Shown: positions 9,191-17,581 of the stretch, piece by piece
Layout of the letters: every line of letters starts with the position of its first letter
How positions within the stretch are numbered: position 1 is the first letter of the stretch
Source: Streptomyces longwoodensis
GTDB lineage: Bacteria; Actinomycetota; Actinomycetes; Streptomycetales; Streptomycetaceae
Assembly: GCF_001514125.1 (NCBI RefSeq)
Contig: NZ_KQ948558.1
Location: 1 to 64,000, forward strand
Direction: 5' to 3'
Length of the DNA: 64,000 bases
The notes under the pieces: model-generated
The model's database searches: none
Told to the model about the DNA's origin: nothing
The model's input: only the letters and a program-made list of their open reading frames with translations
Position numbers and translations under genes: made by a program

Positions 9191-12100
9191 ATGCCCCCAT
9201 CCGGCACCACGGTGACCACGACCGCCGGCGCGCCCGGCCGGGCCGCGCCGCGGCCGTCCGCCGTCGTGGACGGCGGCGCACCGGCCGTGCGGCCCCGCCC
9301 CGTGCTCGACCTGATCGCCGCGCACGCCGAGGCCATGCCGGACCGCACCGCCGTGGTCGACGCCTCCCGCCCGGGGGTACGGCTGACGTACGGCGAACTC
9401 GCCGACGCGGTCGTGCGCAAGGCGGAGCGGCTGCGGGAGCAGGGGGCCGGCCCCGGCCGGCTGGTGGCCGTCCGCCGGCCGCGGGGCATCGAGGCCGTCA
9501 CCGCGATCCTCGCGACCCTGCACGCCGGCGCCGCGTACCTGCCGCTCGACGTGAACGCCCCCGCGGCCCGCACCGCCGCGATCCTCGCCGACGTGTGCGC
9601 GGCCGGGGCCGATGAGCTGTCCGGCCCGTGCGGCACCTTGGGCGGTGAGCCGGCCGAGCCGCCGGTCGCCCGCCCCGGCGAGACCGTGCTGCCCGGCCAC
9701 CCGGTGCCCCCCGGTACCGCCTACGTCATGTACACCTCGGGCTCGACCGGGACGCCGAACGGGGTGCCGGTGGGCCGGGAGGCGCTCGACCACTTCGCCA
9801 CGGTCGCGGCGCGCGCCTACGGCATCGGCGCCGACGACCGGGTCCTGCAGTTCGCGCCGCTGCACTTCGACGCCAGCGTCGAGGAGATCTTCGTGACGCT
9901 GTGCGCCGGCGGCACCCTGGTGCTGCGCGGCGAGGACATGCTGGACGTGCCGGCCCTGACCGCCGGGTGCGCCGCGCACGGCATCACCGTGCTGGACCTG
10001 CCCACCGCGTACTGGCGCCAGCTGACCGAGGTGCTGGCGGACGGCACGGCCGCGCTGCCGGAGTCGGTGCGCACCGTCCTGATCGGCGGCGAGGCCGCCC
10101 TGCCCCAGCACGTCACCCGCTGGTGCCGTGCCGTGGGCGACGGGGTCCGGCTGCTGAACACGTACGGGCCGACGGAGACCACGGTGGTCGCCACGGTCGC
10201 CGACCTGACGGGCCACCCGGGCGGCCCGGTGCCGATCGGACGGCCGCTGCCGGGCGTCCGGGCCGCCGTCGTCGAGGGCGAACTCTGGCTCCAGGGACCC
10301 ACGGTGGCCGACGGCTACCTCGGCCGTCCCGCGCTCACCGCCGAGCGCTTCACCACCCTCGACGGCGCGCCCGCCTACCGCACCGGGGACCTCGCCGGGC
10401 TCGCGGCGGACGGCCAGCTGCTGCACCGCGGACGCCGGGACGACGAGGTGAAGATCAGCGGGCACCGCATCGATCCGGCGGCCGTGGAGACGGTGCTGTC
10501 CGAGCACCCGGCGGTGCGGGAGGCGGCCGTGGTCGCCCCGCTGCTGCCGGGCGGGGACCGCGCCCTGGTCGCCTTCGTCGTGCCGTCACCCCGCGCGGCC
10601 TGCGCCCCGGCCCCCACGGCGACCCCGGCCCCGCTGCCCGCGGACCTGGCCGAGGACCTGCGCGCCCACCTGGCCGACCGGCTGCCGCCGCAGGCCGTGC
10701 CCGGCGCGCTGCACGGGATCGCCGCGCTGCCGCGCACCAGCACCGGCAAGACCGACCGGGCACTGCTGCGCCAGGTGCGGGTGAACGCCGCTCCCCCGGC
10801 ACCGGTCCCGCCCATCGAGGAACTTCCCGCCGTCGACGCCGACTTGAGCTCCGACGACGAGCGCGTCCCCCTGTCGTACGCGCAGCGCCGACTGTGGTTC
10901 CTCAACCGGCTGGAGGGGCCCTCGGACACCTACAGCGTGCCCGTGGTGATCCGTCTGGACCGGGTGCCGGACCCGGGGGCGCTGGAGGCGGCCGTGCGGG
11001 ACGTCGTGGCGCGCCACGAGAGCCTGCGCACCACGCTGCCGGCCGGCCCGGACGGCGAGCCGTACCAGCGGATCGCGCCGGCCGACGCCCCCGTGGACTT
11101 CGCCGTCGTGGCGTGCGGGCGGGACACGGCCGAACAGGATGCGCGGGTCGAGGAGTTCACCGCCGAGCCGTTCGACATCACCCGCGATCTGCCGCTGCGG
11201 GTCCGGCTGTTCACCGGGTCGGACTCCGCCACCGACGGCTCCGACGCCTCCGGCTCGGTCCTGGTGCTGCTGCTGCACCACGTCGCCACCGACGGCTGGT
11301 CCCTGCGCCCCCTGCTGCGCGACCTCGTCGACGCGTACACGGCCCGTACGGAAGGACACGCGCCCGCCTGGGAGCCCCTGCCGGTCCAGTACGCCGACTA
11401 CACCCTCTGGCAGTACGACATGCTGGGCGACCCGCACGACCCCGCGAGTGTCCTGGCCCGCCGACTCGACTTCTGGCGCGGGACGCTGGAGGGGCTGCCG
11501 GACGTCACGGACCTCCCGGCGGACCGGCCGCGGCCCGCCGAACCCACCTTCCGGGGCGCCACGTCGGGCGCCCGGCTGGACGCGGGGACGCACGCCCGGC
11601 TGCTCCAGGTGTGCGCCGCGCACGGGGCGAGCCTGTTCATGGCCGTCCACACGGCGCTGGCGGTCGCCCTCGCGACGGCCGGGTGCGGCGAGGACGTCGC
11701 CGTGGGCACACCGGTGGCGGGCCGCTCCGACGAGGCGCTGGACGACGTGGTGGGCTTCTTCGTCAACACCCTGGTGCTGCGTACGGACCTGTCCGGCGCG
11801 CCCTCCTTCACCGACCTCCTCGCCCGGGTCCGCGACACGGACCTCGCGGCCTACGCCCACGACGACCTGCCCTTCGACCTCCTCGTCGAACACCTCAACC
11901 CCGAACGCTCCCTCGCCCACCACCCCTTCTTCCAGGTCATGCTCACCCTCCAGACGGCGTCCGGCGCCCAGGACGGGGTGCGGCTCGGCACGGCCGAGGG
12001 CGAGGTGCTGCCGGCCGGGACGGAGACGGCGAAGTTCGACCTCAGCGCCTCCTGCGTGGAGGTGCGGGGTGCCGACGGCGCCGCGGAGGGCATGGAGGTG

Positions 12101-15100
12101 TGGCTGCAGTACGCCTCCGACCTGTTCGAGGAGCCCACGGCCCGGCTGCTGCTCGACCTGCTGGTCCGCGCCCTGACGGCCCTGGCCGACGACCCGTCGG
12201 GGCCCGCCGCCGCGCCGCTGTCCGAGGACGAGGCGCGCGGGCTGCGCGAGCGGCGCGAACGGCTCGCCGAAGCCGCCGCCTCCCGGGGCCCCGACACCCT
12301 GACCGCCGCGCCGGGCGGCACCGACTGCCGCACGCCCGGCGAGGAGATCCTGTGCGGCCTGTTCGCCGACGTCCTCGGACGTGAACAGGTGGGCCCCGAG
12401 GACAACTTCTTCCGCATCGGCGGTCATTCGCTGCTCGGCATCCGGCTGATCCACCGCGTGCGCACGGTGCTGGGTGCCTCCCTCACCGTCCGCGACCTGT
12501 TCCTCGCCCCGACGCCCCGCGCGCTCGCCCGGCGGGTCGACGGCGACAGCGGAACCCGGCTGCCGTCCCTGACCCCCTACGTGCCGCGCCCGGCGGTGCT
12601 GCCGCTCTCCCACGCCCAGCGGCGGCTGTGGTTCATCGACCAGCTCCAGGGGCCCGGCCCCGGCTACACCATCCCCGTGGTGCTGCGCCTCGACCGGCCG
12701 CTGGACCCCGCCGTCCTCGCCTCCGCCCTGGACGACCTGACCGGGCGGCACGAGACGCTGCGCACCACGTACGCCGCCACCGACGGCCGTCCCGCCCAGC
12801 GGGTGCACGCGCACCTCGTCCCGGACTTCGCCCACCACCGCACCACCGCCGAGGAGCTGGCGGGCCTGGTCCAGCGGGACACCCGCCACACCTTCGACCT
12901 GGCCGCCGAACCGCCCCTGCGCTCGCGCCTGTACACCGACGAACACGGCTCCCAGACGCTGGTGCTGGTCCTGCACCACATCGCCGCCGACGGCTGGTCC
13001 CTCGACCGGCTCCTCGACGACCTCGCCACCGCCTGCGAGGCCCGCGCCACGGGGCGGGAGCCCGCCTGGGAGCCGCTGCCGGTGCAGTACGCCGACTACG
13101 CCCTCTGGCAGCACGACGTCCTCGGCGACGGCGCCGACCCGGACAGTCTGCTGGCCCGTGAGACCGCCCACTGGCGCGCGGTGCTCGACGGCGCGCCGGA
13201 CGTCCTCCAGCTGCCCGCCGACCGGCCCCGGCCGGCCGAGCCCAGCGGCCGCGGCGCGGCGCTGCCGCTCGCGCTGGACGCGGACACCCACCGGGCGCTG
13301 GCCCGCGTCGCCGCCCGGCACGACGCCACGCTGTTCATGACGCTGCACGCCCTGTTCGCCGTCACCCTCAGCCGCCTGGGCGCCGGGCACGACCTGCCCA
13401 TCGGCACCGTCACCGCCGGGCGCGCCGACCCCCGGCTCGACGGGCTCGTGGGCTTCTTCGTCAACACGCTGGTGCTGCGCACGGACGTGTCGGGCGGGCC
13501 GCGCTTCTCCGAGCTCCTCGAGCGGGTGCGCACCACCGACCTCGCGGCCTACGCCCACGACACCCTGCCCTTCGACCTGCTCGTCGAGCACCTCAACCCG
13601 CAGCGCACCACCGCTCACCACCCCCTCACCCAGGTCCTCCTCCAGCTGCACGCCGCACCGGCCGGCACCGCCGCCGGACCGCGGCCGCTGGACGGCACGC
13701 CCGTGCCGTTCGCGACGGAGTTCACCAAGTTCGACCTGACGCTGGCGCTGCACGACCGGCGCGACACCGACGGACGGCCCGCCGGTCTCGACGGTGTGCT
13801 GGAGTACGCCACCGACCTCTTCGACGCCGCGACCGCCCAGGTGGTCACCGAGGTGTTCACGCACCTCGCCGCCCAGGTCGCCGCCGACCCCGAGCGGCGC
13901 GTCGACGAGCTCGACGCCCTGACGCCCGCGCGGCGCCGGACGCTGGTCGACGCCTACAACGACACGGCGGTGCCGGGACTGCCGGAGCGCTGCACGCACG
14001 AGCTGTTCGAGGAGCGGGCCCGCCGCACGCCCGACGCGCCGGCCGTCGTGTTCGGCGACACCGAGCTGACGTACGCGGAGCTGAACCGGCGCGCCAACCG
14101 GCTCGCGCACCGCCTGCTGGCCGCCGGTGTCCGCGAGGGCGCCCCGGACGGCGACGCGGCGGTGGGCGTCCTGATGGACCGCACCGACCACCTGGTGGTG
14201 GCGACGCTGGCGGTGCTCAAGGCGGGCGCGGCGTACGTGCCGGTCGACCCGAAGCTCCCGCCGGCCCGCGTGCGCATGATCATGACGGAGACCGGGGCTC
14301 GGGTCCTGCTCACCGACACGGTCCTGGCCGACGGTGACGCCGTGCGCGCGGAGGCGGGGGCCGGCACCACGGTGCTCGTCGCCGAGCGCCCCGCACCGCA
14401 CGAGCAGGAGGTCCCGGACACCGATCCCGGGCTGCCGGTGCCCGTGGAGTCCCTGATGTACGTCATGTTCACCTCGGGCTCCACCGGCCGCCCCAAGGGG
14501 GTCGGCGTCACCCACCGCAACGTGGTCCAACTGGTCCTGGACCGCTGCTGGGACGCCGACCACCACCGCCGGATGCTGGTCCACTCGGCGTACGGCTTCG
14601 ACGCCTCCACCTACGAGTTGTGGGTGCCGCTGCTGCACGGCGGCTGCCTGGTGGTGGCGCCCGGCGACGGCGCGGACGTCGCCGAGCTCGCCCGCACCGT
14701 GGAGCGGCACGAGGTGACCGCCGCGTACTTCACCATGGGCCTGTTCCACATCATGGCCGACGAGGGCCTGGACACGCTGGCCCGGCTGCGCGAGGTGTGG
14801 ACGGGCGGCGACGTGGCCTCCCCGGTCGCCCTGCAGCGGGTGCTCACGCACTGCCCGGACACCGTGGTCGTGCACTCGTACGGACCGACGGAGGCCACGT
14901 TCGCCTCCCACCACCAGCGGTTCGCGACGACCGGCGGCGACCGCGAGCTGCCCGGCGTGTTCCTCGGCCGGGCCATGGACAACACCCGCGTGTACGTGCT
15001 GGACGAGCGGCTGCGGCCGGTGCCGCCCGGTGCCACCGGCGAGATGTACCTGGCCGGCTCCCACCTGGCGCGCGGCTACCTGCGGCGCTCGGCGCTGACC

Positions 15101-16588
15101 GCGGAGCGGTTCGTCGCCGACCCGTTCGACCCGGACGGCGGCGGGCGCATGTACCGCACCGGTGACCTGGTGTCCTGGACGGCCGACGGTGAGCTGCGCT
15201 TCCTGGGGCGGGCCGACGGGCAGGTCAAGCTGCGCGGGTTCCGCATCGAACCCGGCGAGATCGAGGCCGCGTTCGCCGCGCACCCGGCGGTCGGCCAGGC
15301 CGCGGTCCTGGTCCGCGAGGACCGGCCAGGCGACAAGCGGCTCGTCGCCTACGTCGTGGCCCAGCAGGGCGCCGCGCTGGACGAGACGGAGCTGCGCACG
15401 GCGGTCGCCCGGGCGCTGCCCGCGCACATGGTGCCGTCCGCGGTGCTGGTCCTGGACCGGCTGCCGCTGACCGTCAACGGCAAACTGGACCGGGCCGCGC
15501 TGCCCGCCCCGATCCGGATCGCGGCGGCGGACGGCCGGGCCGCCCGCAACGCCCGCGAGGAGGTGCTGTGCGGCCTCTTCGCGGAGGTGCTCGGCATCGA
15601 CCGGGTCGGCATCGACGACAACTTCTTCGACCTGGGCGGCCATTCGCTGCTCGGGGTGCGGCTGATGAGCCGGGCCCGGGCCGTCCTCGGCGTCGACCTG
15701 ACCGTGCGCGACCTGTTCCGGGCACCGACCGTGGCGGGACTGCTCGACGACGGCGCCGGCGACGACAGCCTGGGGGTGCTGCTCCCGCTGCGCGAGGCGA
15801 AGACGGGCTCGGCGCTGCGTCCCCTGTTCTGCGTGCACCCCGGCTCCGGCATGGGCTGGCCCTACGCGGGCCTGGCCCGGCACCTGCGCGGCGGCCGCCC
15901 CCTGTACGCGCTCCAGACCCGGGCACTCAGCCGCCCCGACTACCGGGCCGCGAGCATCGAGGAGATGGCCGCGGACTACCTGGAGCACGTCCGCCGGGTG
16001 CAGCCGGAGGGCCCCTACAGCTTCCTCGGCTGGTCGTTCGGCGGGTACGTCGCCCACGCGATGGCCACCCGGCTCCAGGACGCCGGCGAGCGGGTCGAGG
16101 TGCTGGCGCTGATGGACGTCTACCCGATGCCCCCCGAGGACGTGGGCCGGCCGCTCACCGACCGGGAGATCCTGCAGATCCTGGTCGGCGTCGACGAGGA
16201 CGCCAAGGACGAGGACCTGCGCTTCGACCCCGCCGGGACGGCCCGGCTGCTGCAGGAGCGCGACCCGGTGCTGGCCGGCTTCAGCCACGCCGAGGTGACC
16301 CGCCTGGTCGGCACCTCCGTCAACCACGCCCACCTGATGCGCCACCACCGGCTGCGCCGCTTCGACGGGGACCTGCTCTTCTTCACGGCCGACCGGCACC
16401 GCGACACCACGTCCTTCACCGCCGAGCAATGGACCCCTTATATCGGGGGCCCGATCGAGAACCACCGGATCGATTCCGCCCATTTGAGGATGGCCGAACC
16501 GGAATCGCTGGAACACATCGGCCGCGTGCTCGACGAAAGACTTTCCCGCACCTCGTCCACCGTCTCCCACACACAGCAGAGGAACTGA
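9191..16588 (+). CDS. Terminal NRPS: A-C-PCP-C-A-PCP-TE
   Basis: A 2465-residue synthetase. Order: A1 (about 35-525), C1 (HHVATDG at 696), PCP1 (Ser1080), C2 (HHIAADG at 1262), A2 (A3 near 1760), PCP2 (Ser2152), type I thioesterase (about 2190-2450; Ser2282 in GWSFGG, Asp2309, His2431). A1 precedes the C domain instead of sitting between C and PCP, and its A3 loop reads TPNG with Asn190 in place of the usual Lys. Codes read by eye: A1 D-A-E-D-L-G-T-V-V-K, close to the remembered Lys code of epsilon-polylysine synthetase, so a basic amino acid; A2 D-A-Y-Y-W-G-S-F-A-K, no match. The start is ATG 9191 after AGGAGGAAG; the open frame extends upstream without homology. The TE makes this the last synthetase, releasing or cyclising the peptide. 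No epimerisation domain is present. Confidence 0.94.
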   Translation: MPPSGTTVTTTAGAPGRAAPRPSAVVDGGAPAVRPRPVLDLIAAHAEAMPDRTAVVDASRPGVRLTYGELADAVVRKAERLREQGAGPGRLVAVRRPRGIEAVTAILATLHAGAAYLPLDVNAPAARTAAILADVCAAGADELSGPCGTLGGEPAEPPVARPGETVLPGHPVPPGTAYVMYTSGSTGTPNGVPVGREALDHFATVAARAYGIGADDRVLQFAPLHFDASVEEIFVTLCAGGTLVLRGEDMLDVPALTAGCAAHGITVLDLPTAYWRQLTEVLADGTAALPESVRTVLIGGEAALPQHVTRWCRAVGDGVRLLNTYGPTETTVVATVADLTGHPGGPVPIGRPLPGVRAAVVEGELWLQGPTVADGYLGRPALTAERFTTLDGAPAYRTGDLAGLAADGQLLHRGRRDDEVKISGHRIDPAAVETVLSEHPAVREAAVVAPLLPGGDRALVAFVVPSPRAACAPAPTATPAPLPADLAEDLRAHLADRLPPQAVPGALHGIAALPRTSTGKTDRALLRQVRVNAAPPAPVPPIEELPAVDADLSSDDERVPLSYAQRRLWFLNRLEGPSDTYSVPVVIRLDRVPDPGALEAAVRDVVARHESLRTTLPAGPDGEPYQRIAPADAPVDFAVVACGRDTAEQDARVEEFTAEPFDITRDLPLRVRLFTGSDSATDGSDASGSVLVLLLHHVATDGWSLRPLLRDLVDAYTARTEGHAPAWEPLPVQYADYTLWQYDMLGDPHDPASVLARRLDFWRGTLEGLPDVTDLPADRPRPAEPTFRGATSGARLDAGTHARLLQVCAAHGASLFMAVHTALAVALATAGCGEDVAVGTPVAGRSDEALDDVVGFFVNTLVLRTDLSGAPSFTDLLARVRDTDLAAYAHDDLPFDLLVEHLNPERSLAHHPFFQVMLTLQTASGAQDGVRLGTAEGEVLPAGTETAKFDLSASCVEVRGADGAAEGMEVWLQYASDLFEEPTARLLLDLLVRALTALADDPSGPAAAPLSEDEARGLRERRERLAEAAASRGPDTLTAAPGGTDCRTPGEEILCGLFADVLGREQVGPEDNFFRIGGHSLLGIRLIHRVRTVLGASLTVRDLFLAPTPRALARRVDGDSGTRLPSLTPYVPRPAVLPLSHAQRRLWFIDQLQGPGPGYTIPVVLRLDRPLDPAVLASALDDLTGRHETLRTTYAATDGRPAQRVHAHLVPDFAHHRTTAEELAGLVQRDTRHTFDLAAEPPLRSRLYTDEHGSQTLVLVLHHIAADGWSLDRLLDDLATACEARATGREPAWEPLPVQYADYALWQHDVLGDGADPDSLLARETAHWRAVLDGAPDVLQLPADRPRPAEPSGRGAALPLALDADTHRALARVAARHDATLFMTLHALFAVTLSRLGAGHDLPIGTVTAGRADPRLDGLVGFFVNTLVLRTDVSGGPRFSELLERVRTTDLAAYAHDTLPFDLLVEHLNPQRTTAHHPLTQVLLQLHAAPAGTAAGPRPLDGTPVPFATEFTKFDLTLALHDRRDTDGRPAGLDGVLEYATDLFDAATAQVVTEVFTHLAAQVAADPERRVDELDALTPARRRTLVDAYNDTAVPGLPERCTHELFEERARRTPDAPAVVFGDTELTYAELNRRANRLAHRLLAAGVREGAPDGDAAVGVLMDRTDHLVVATLAVLKAGAAYVPVDPKLPPARVRMIMTETGARVLLTDTVLADGDAVRAEAGAGTTVLVAERPAPHEQEVPDTDPGLPVPVESLMYVMFTSGSTGRPKGVGVTHRNVVQLVLDRCWDADHHRRMLVHSAYGFDASTYELWVPLLHGGCLVVAPGDGADVAELARTVERHEVTAAYFTMGLFHIMADEGLDTLARLREVWTGGDVASPVALQRVLTHCPDTVVVHSYGPTEATFASHHQRFATTGGDRELPGVFLGRAMDNTRVYVLDERLRPVPPGATGEMYLAGSHLARGYLRRSALTAERFVADPFDPDGGGRMYRTGDLVSWTADGELRFLGRADGQVKLRGFRIEPGEIEAAFAAHPAVGQAAVLVREDRPGDKRLVAYVVAQQGAALDETELRTAVARALPAHMVPSAVLVLDRLPLTVNGKLDRAALPAPIRIAAADGRAARNAREEVLCGLFAEVLGIDRVGIDDNFFDLGGHSLLGVRLMSRARAVLGVDLTVRDLFRAPTVAGLLDDGAGDDSLGVLLPLREAKTGSALRPLFCVHPGSGMGWPYAGLARHLRGGRPLYALQTRALSRPDYRAASIEEMAADYLEHVRRVQPEGPYSFLGWSFGGYVAHAMATRLQDAGERVEVLALMDVYPMPPEDVGRPLTDREILQILVGVDEDAKDEDLRFDPAGTARLLQERDPVLAGFSHAEVTRLVGTSVNHAHLMRHHRLRRFDGDLLFFTADRHRDTTSFTAEQWTPYIGGPIENHRIDSAHLRMAEPESLEHIGRVLDERLSRTSSTVSHTQQRN

Positions 16589-16591
16589 ACC

Positions 16592-16795
16592 ATGACGAAT
16601 CCGTTCGACGACAACGACGGCACGTTCCTGGTCGTGGTCAACCACGAGGACCAGCACTCCCTGTGGCCCTCCTTCGCCGCCGTGCCCGCCGGCTGGACCG
16701 TCGTCCAGGGTGAGAGCAGCAGGCAGGAGGCGTTGGACTACGTGGAGGCGCACTGGCGGGACATCCGCCCGAAGAGCCTCCTCGCGCAGTACTGA
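16592..16795 (+). CDS. MbtH-like protein
   Basis: A 67-residue protein with the MbtH signature (NHEDQHSLWPSFAAVPAGW and a later SRQEALDYVE stretch), the usual length of the family. MbtH proteins bind the N-terminal subdomain of adenylation domains and are needed for their folding or activity. It begins three bases after the stop of the terminal NRPS and shares its transcript. AGAGGAAC just upstream can serve as ribosome binding site. A terminator follows at once, so it is the last gene of the NRPS transcription unit. It probably assists several A domains of the cluster. Confidence 0.97.
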   Translation: MTNPFDDNDGTFLVVVNHEDQHSLWPSFAAVPAGWTVVQGESSRQEALDYVEAHWRDIRPKSLLAQY

Positions 16796-16809
16796 ACCCC
16801 TTCCCGGCC

Positions 16810-16851
16810 GGCGGCCGGCGGTGCCCCAGGGCGCCGCCGGCCGCCTTTTCC
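16810..16851 (+). terminator. Rho-independent terminator after mbtH-like gene
   Basis: A 17-bp stem (GGCGGCCGGCGGTGCCC pairing downstream with one G-U) and a tight loop, followed by TTTTCCTTTTCC. This is the clearest intrinsic terminator in the window. It separates the NRPS transcript from the accessory operon. Confidence 0.85.
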
Positions 16852-16936
16852 TTTTCCGCTCCGGCGTTTCCCGGCCCCCGACTCTCTTGTCCCGACGGCA
16901 CTTTCCCACTGCCGCACTCCTGCCGCTCCAACTACC

Positions 16937-16964
16937 GTTCCGGAACCTGCTCAACTCCTATATT
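16937..16964 (+). promoter_or_regulatory. Candidate promoter/operator of the accessory operon
   Basis: An AT-richer patch between the terminator and the mutase genes contains the perfect palindrome GTTCCGGAAC (16937-16946) and a TATATT -10-like hexamer (16959-16964). The -35 region is not convincing. Inferred to drive the operon starting at 17033. Confidence 0.4.
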
Positions 16965-16972
16965 CAAAGGGC

Positions 16973-17006
16973 GAGATGAGAGATCGAGAGATCGAGATGA
17001 GAGATC
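16973..17006 (+). repeat. Two 13-bp direct repeats in the leader of the accessory operon
   Basis: GAGATGAGAGATC occurs at 16973-16985 and 16994-17006, a 21-bp period (two helical turns), with GAGAGATC between. It lies just downstream of the -10-like TATATT and upstream of the chosen start. Each copy contains an in-frame ATG, but the GGAGAGAG Shine-Dalgarno sits closer to ATG 17033. It may be a regulator site or an mRNA leader element. Confidence 0.55.
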
Positions 17007-17032
17007 ATCCCCTCCCCCGGAGAGAGCATTCC

Positions 17033-17581
17033 ATGGTTCATTCGCAGCACGGCCTCCACGTTCTGGTGTGCGGCGGCGCTTCCGACGCGCACACCTGGAA
17101 CCTGGTCTGCCTCCAGCTCCTGCTCGAGGAGGCGGGCCACCGGGTGACCAACCTCGGCCCCTGCGTTCCGGAGGAGCTGCTCGCCCGGGAGTGCCTGACG
17201 CACCGTCCGGACGCGGTGGTGATCGGCAGCGTCAACGGACACGGGTACCAGGACGGTCTGCGGGCCGTGCGCCGCCTGCGGCGCGAGCCGTCGCTGGCGG
17301 CCGTCCCGGTGGCCCTCGGCGGCAAGCTGGGCGTGGCCGGGGGGCGTGACGCCGCGGCCGCCGACGCGCTGCGCGCCGCGGGCTGCACCGCCGTGTTCGA
17401 CGACGGGGACCTGGACGCGTTCCGCGGCTGGGTGGACGAGCTCGCCGGCCCCCGGGAGCCGACCTGTGCGACCGCCGACCGCGGTGCCCGGACGGGTACG
17501 ACCGCCGACCGTCCGACCGCCGACCGCGGTGCCCGCACCCGTGCCACCGCGGGCGCGCCGACCGGGGGGAGCCGCGCATGA
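17033..17581 (+). CDS. glmS: Glutamate (methylaspartate) mutase, sigma/S subunit
   Basis: A 182-residue cobalamin-binding subunit. Asp18 and His20 (SDAHTWN) match the DxH of the B12 base-off motif, although the usual following Gly is Asn. The Rossmann-type fold continues to about residue 135. With the E subunit encoded next, it interconverts L-glutamate and L-threo-3-methylaspartate. Family members are about 140 residues; here a low-complexity tail of about 45 residues (ADRGAR/TADRP repeats) is added, encoded by repeated GACCGCCGACCG units. The start is ATG 17033 behind GGAGAGAG; two earlier in-frame ATGs in the leader repeats are weaker. The stop overlaps the E-subunit start (ATGA). In antibiotic clusters such pairs supply 3-methylaspartate, as in friulimicin or vicenistatin. 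Confidence 0.9.
   Translation: MVHSQHGLHVLVCGGASDAHTWNLVCLQLLLEEAGHRVTNLGPCVPEELLARECLTHRPDAVVIGSVNGHGYQDGLRAVRRLRREPSLAAVPVALGGKLGVAGGRDAAAADALRAAGCTAVFDDGDLDAFRGWVDELAGPREPTCATADRGARTGTTADRPTADRGARTRATAGAPTGGSRA

Noticed and set aside
2342..9281. Several long antisense frames opposite the hydroxylase, A-PCP and first NRPS genes
   Set aside because: Composition is Arg/Gly/Pro/Ala-rich with no motifs. They are shadows of the plus-strand genes, which show intact catalytic residues.
10586..16954. A very long minus-strand open frame (about 2100 codons) opposite the terminal NRPS gene
   Set aside because: It mirrors the coding strand of a clearly conserved NRPS. High GC at third positions leaves the antisense frame open. 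Its translation is low-complexity and matches no family.
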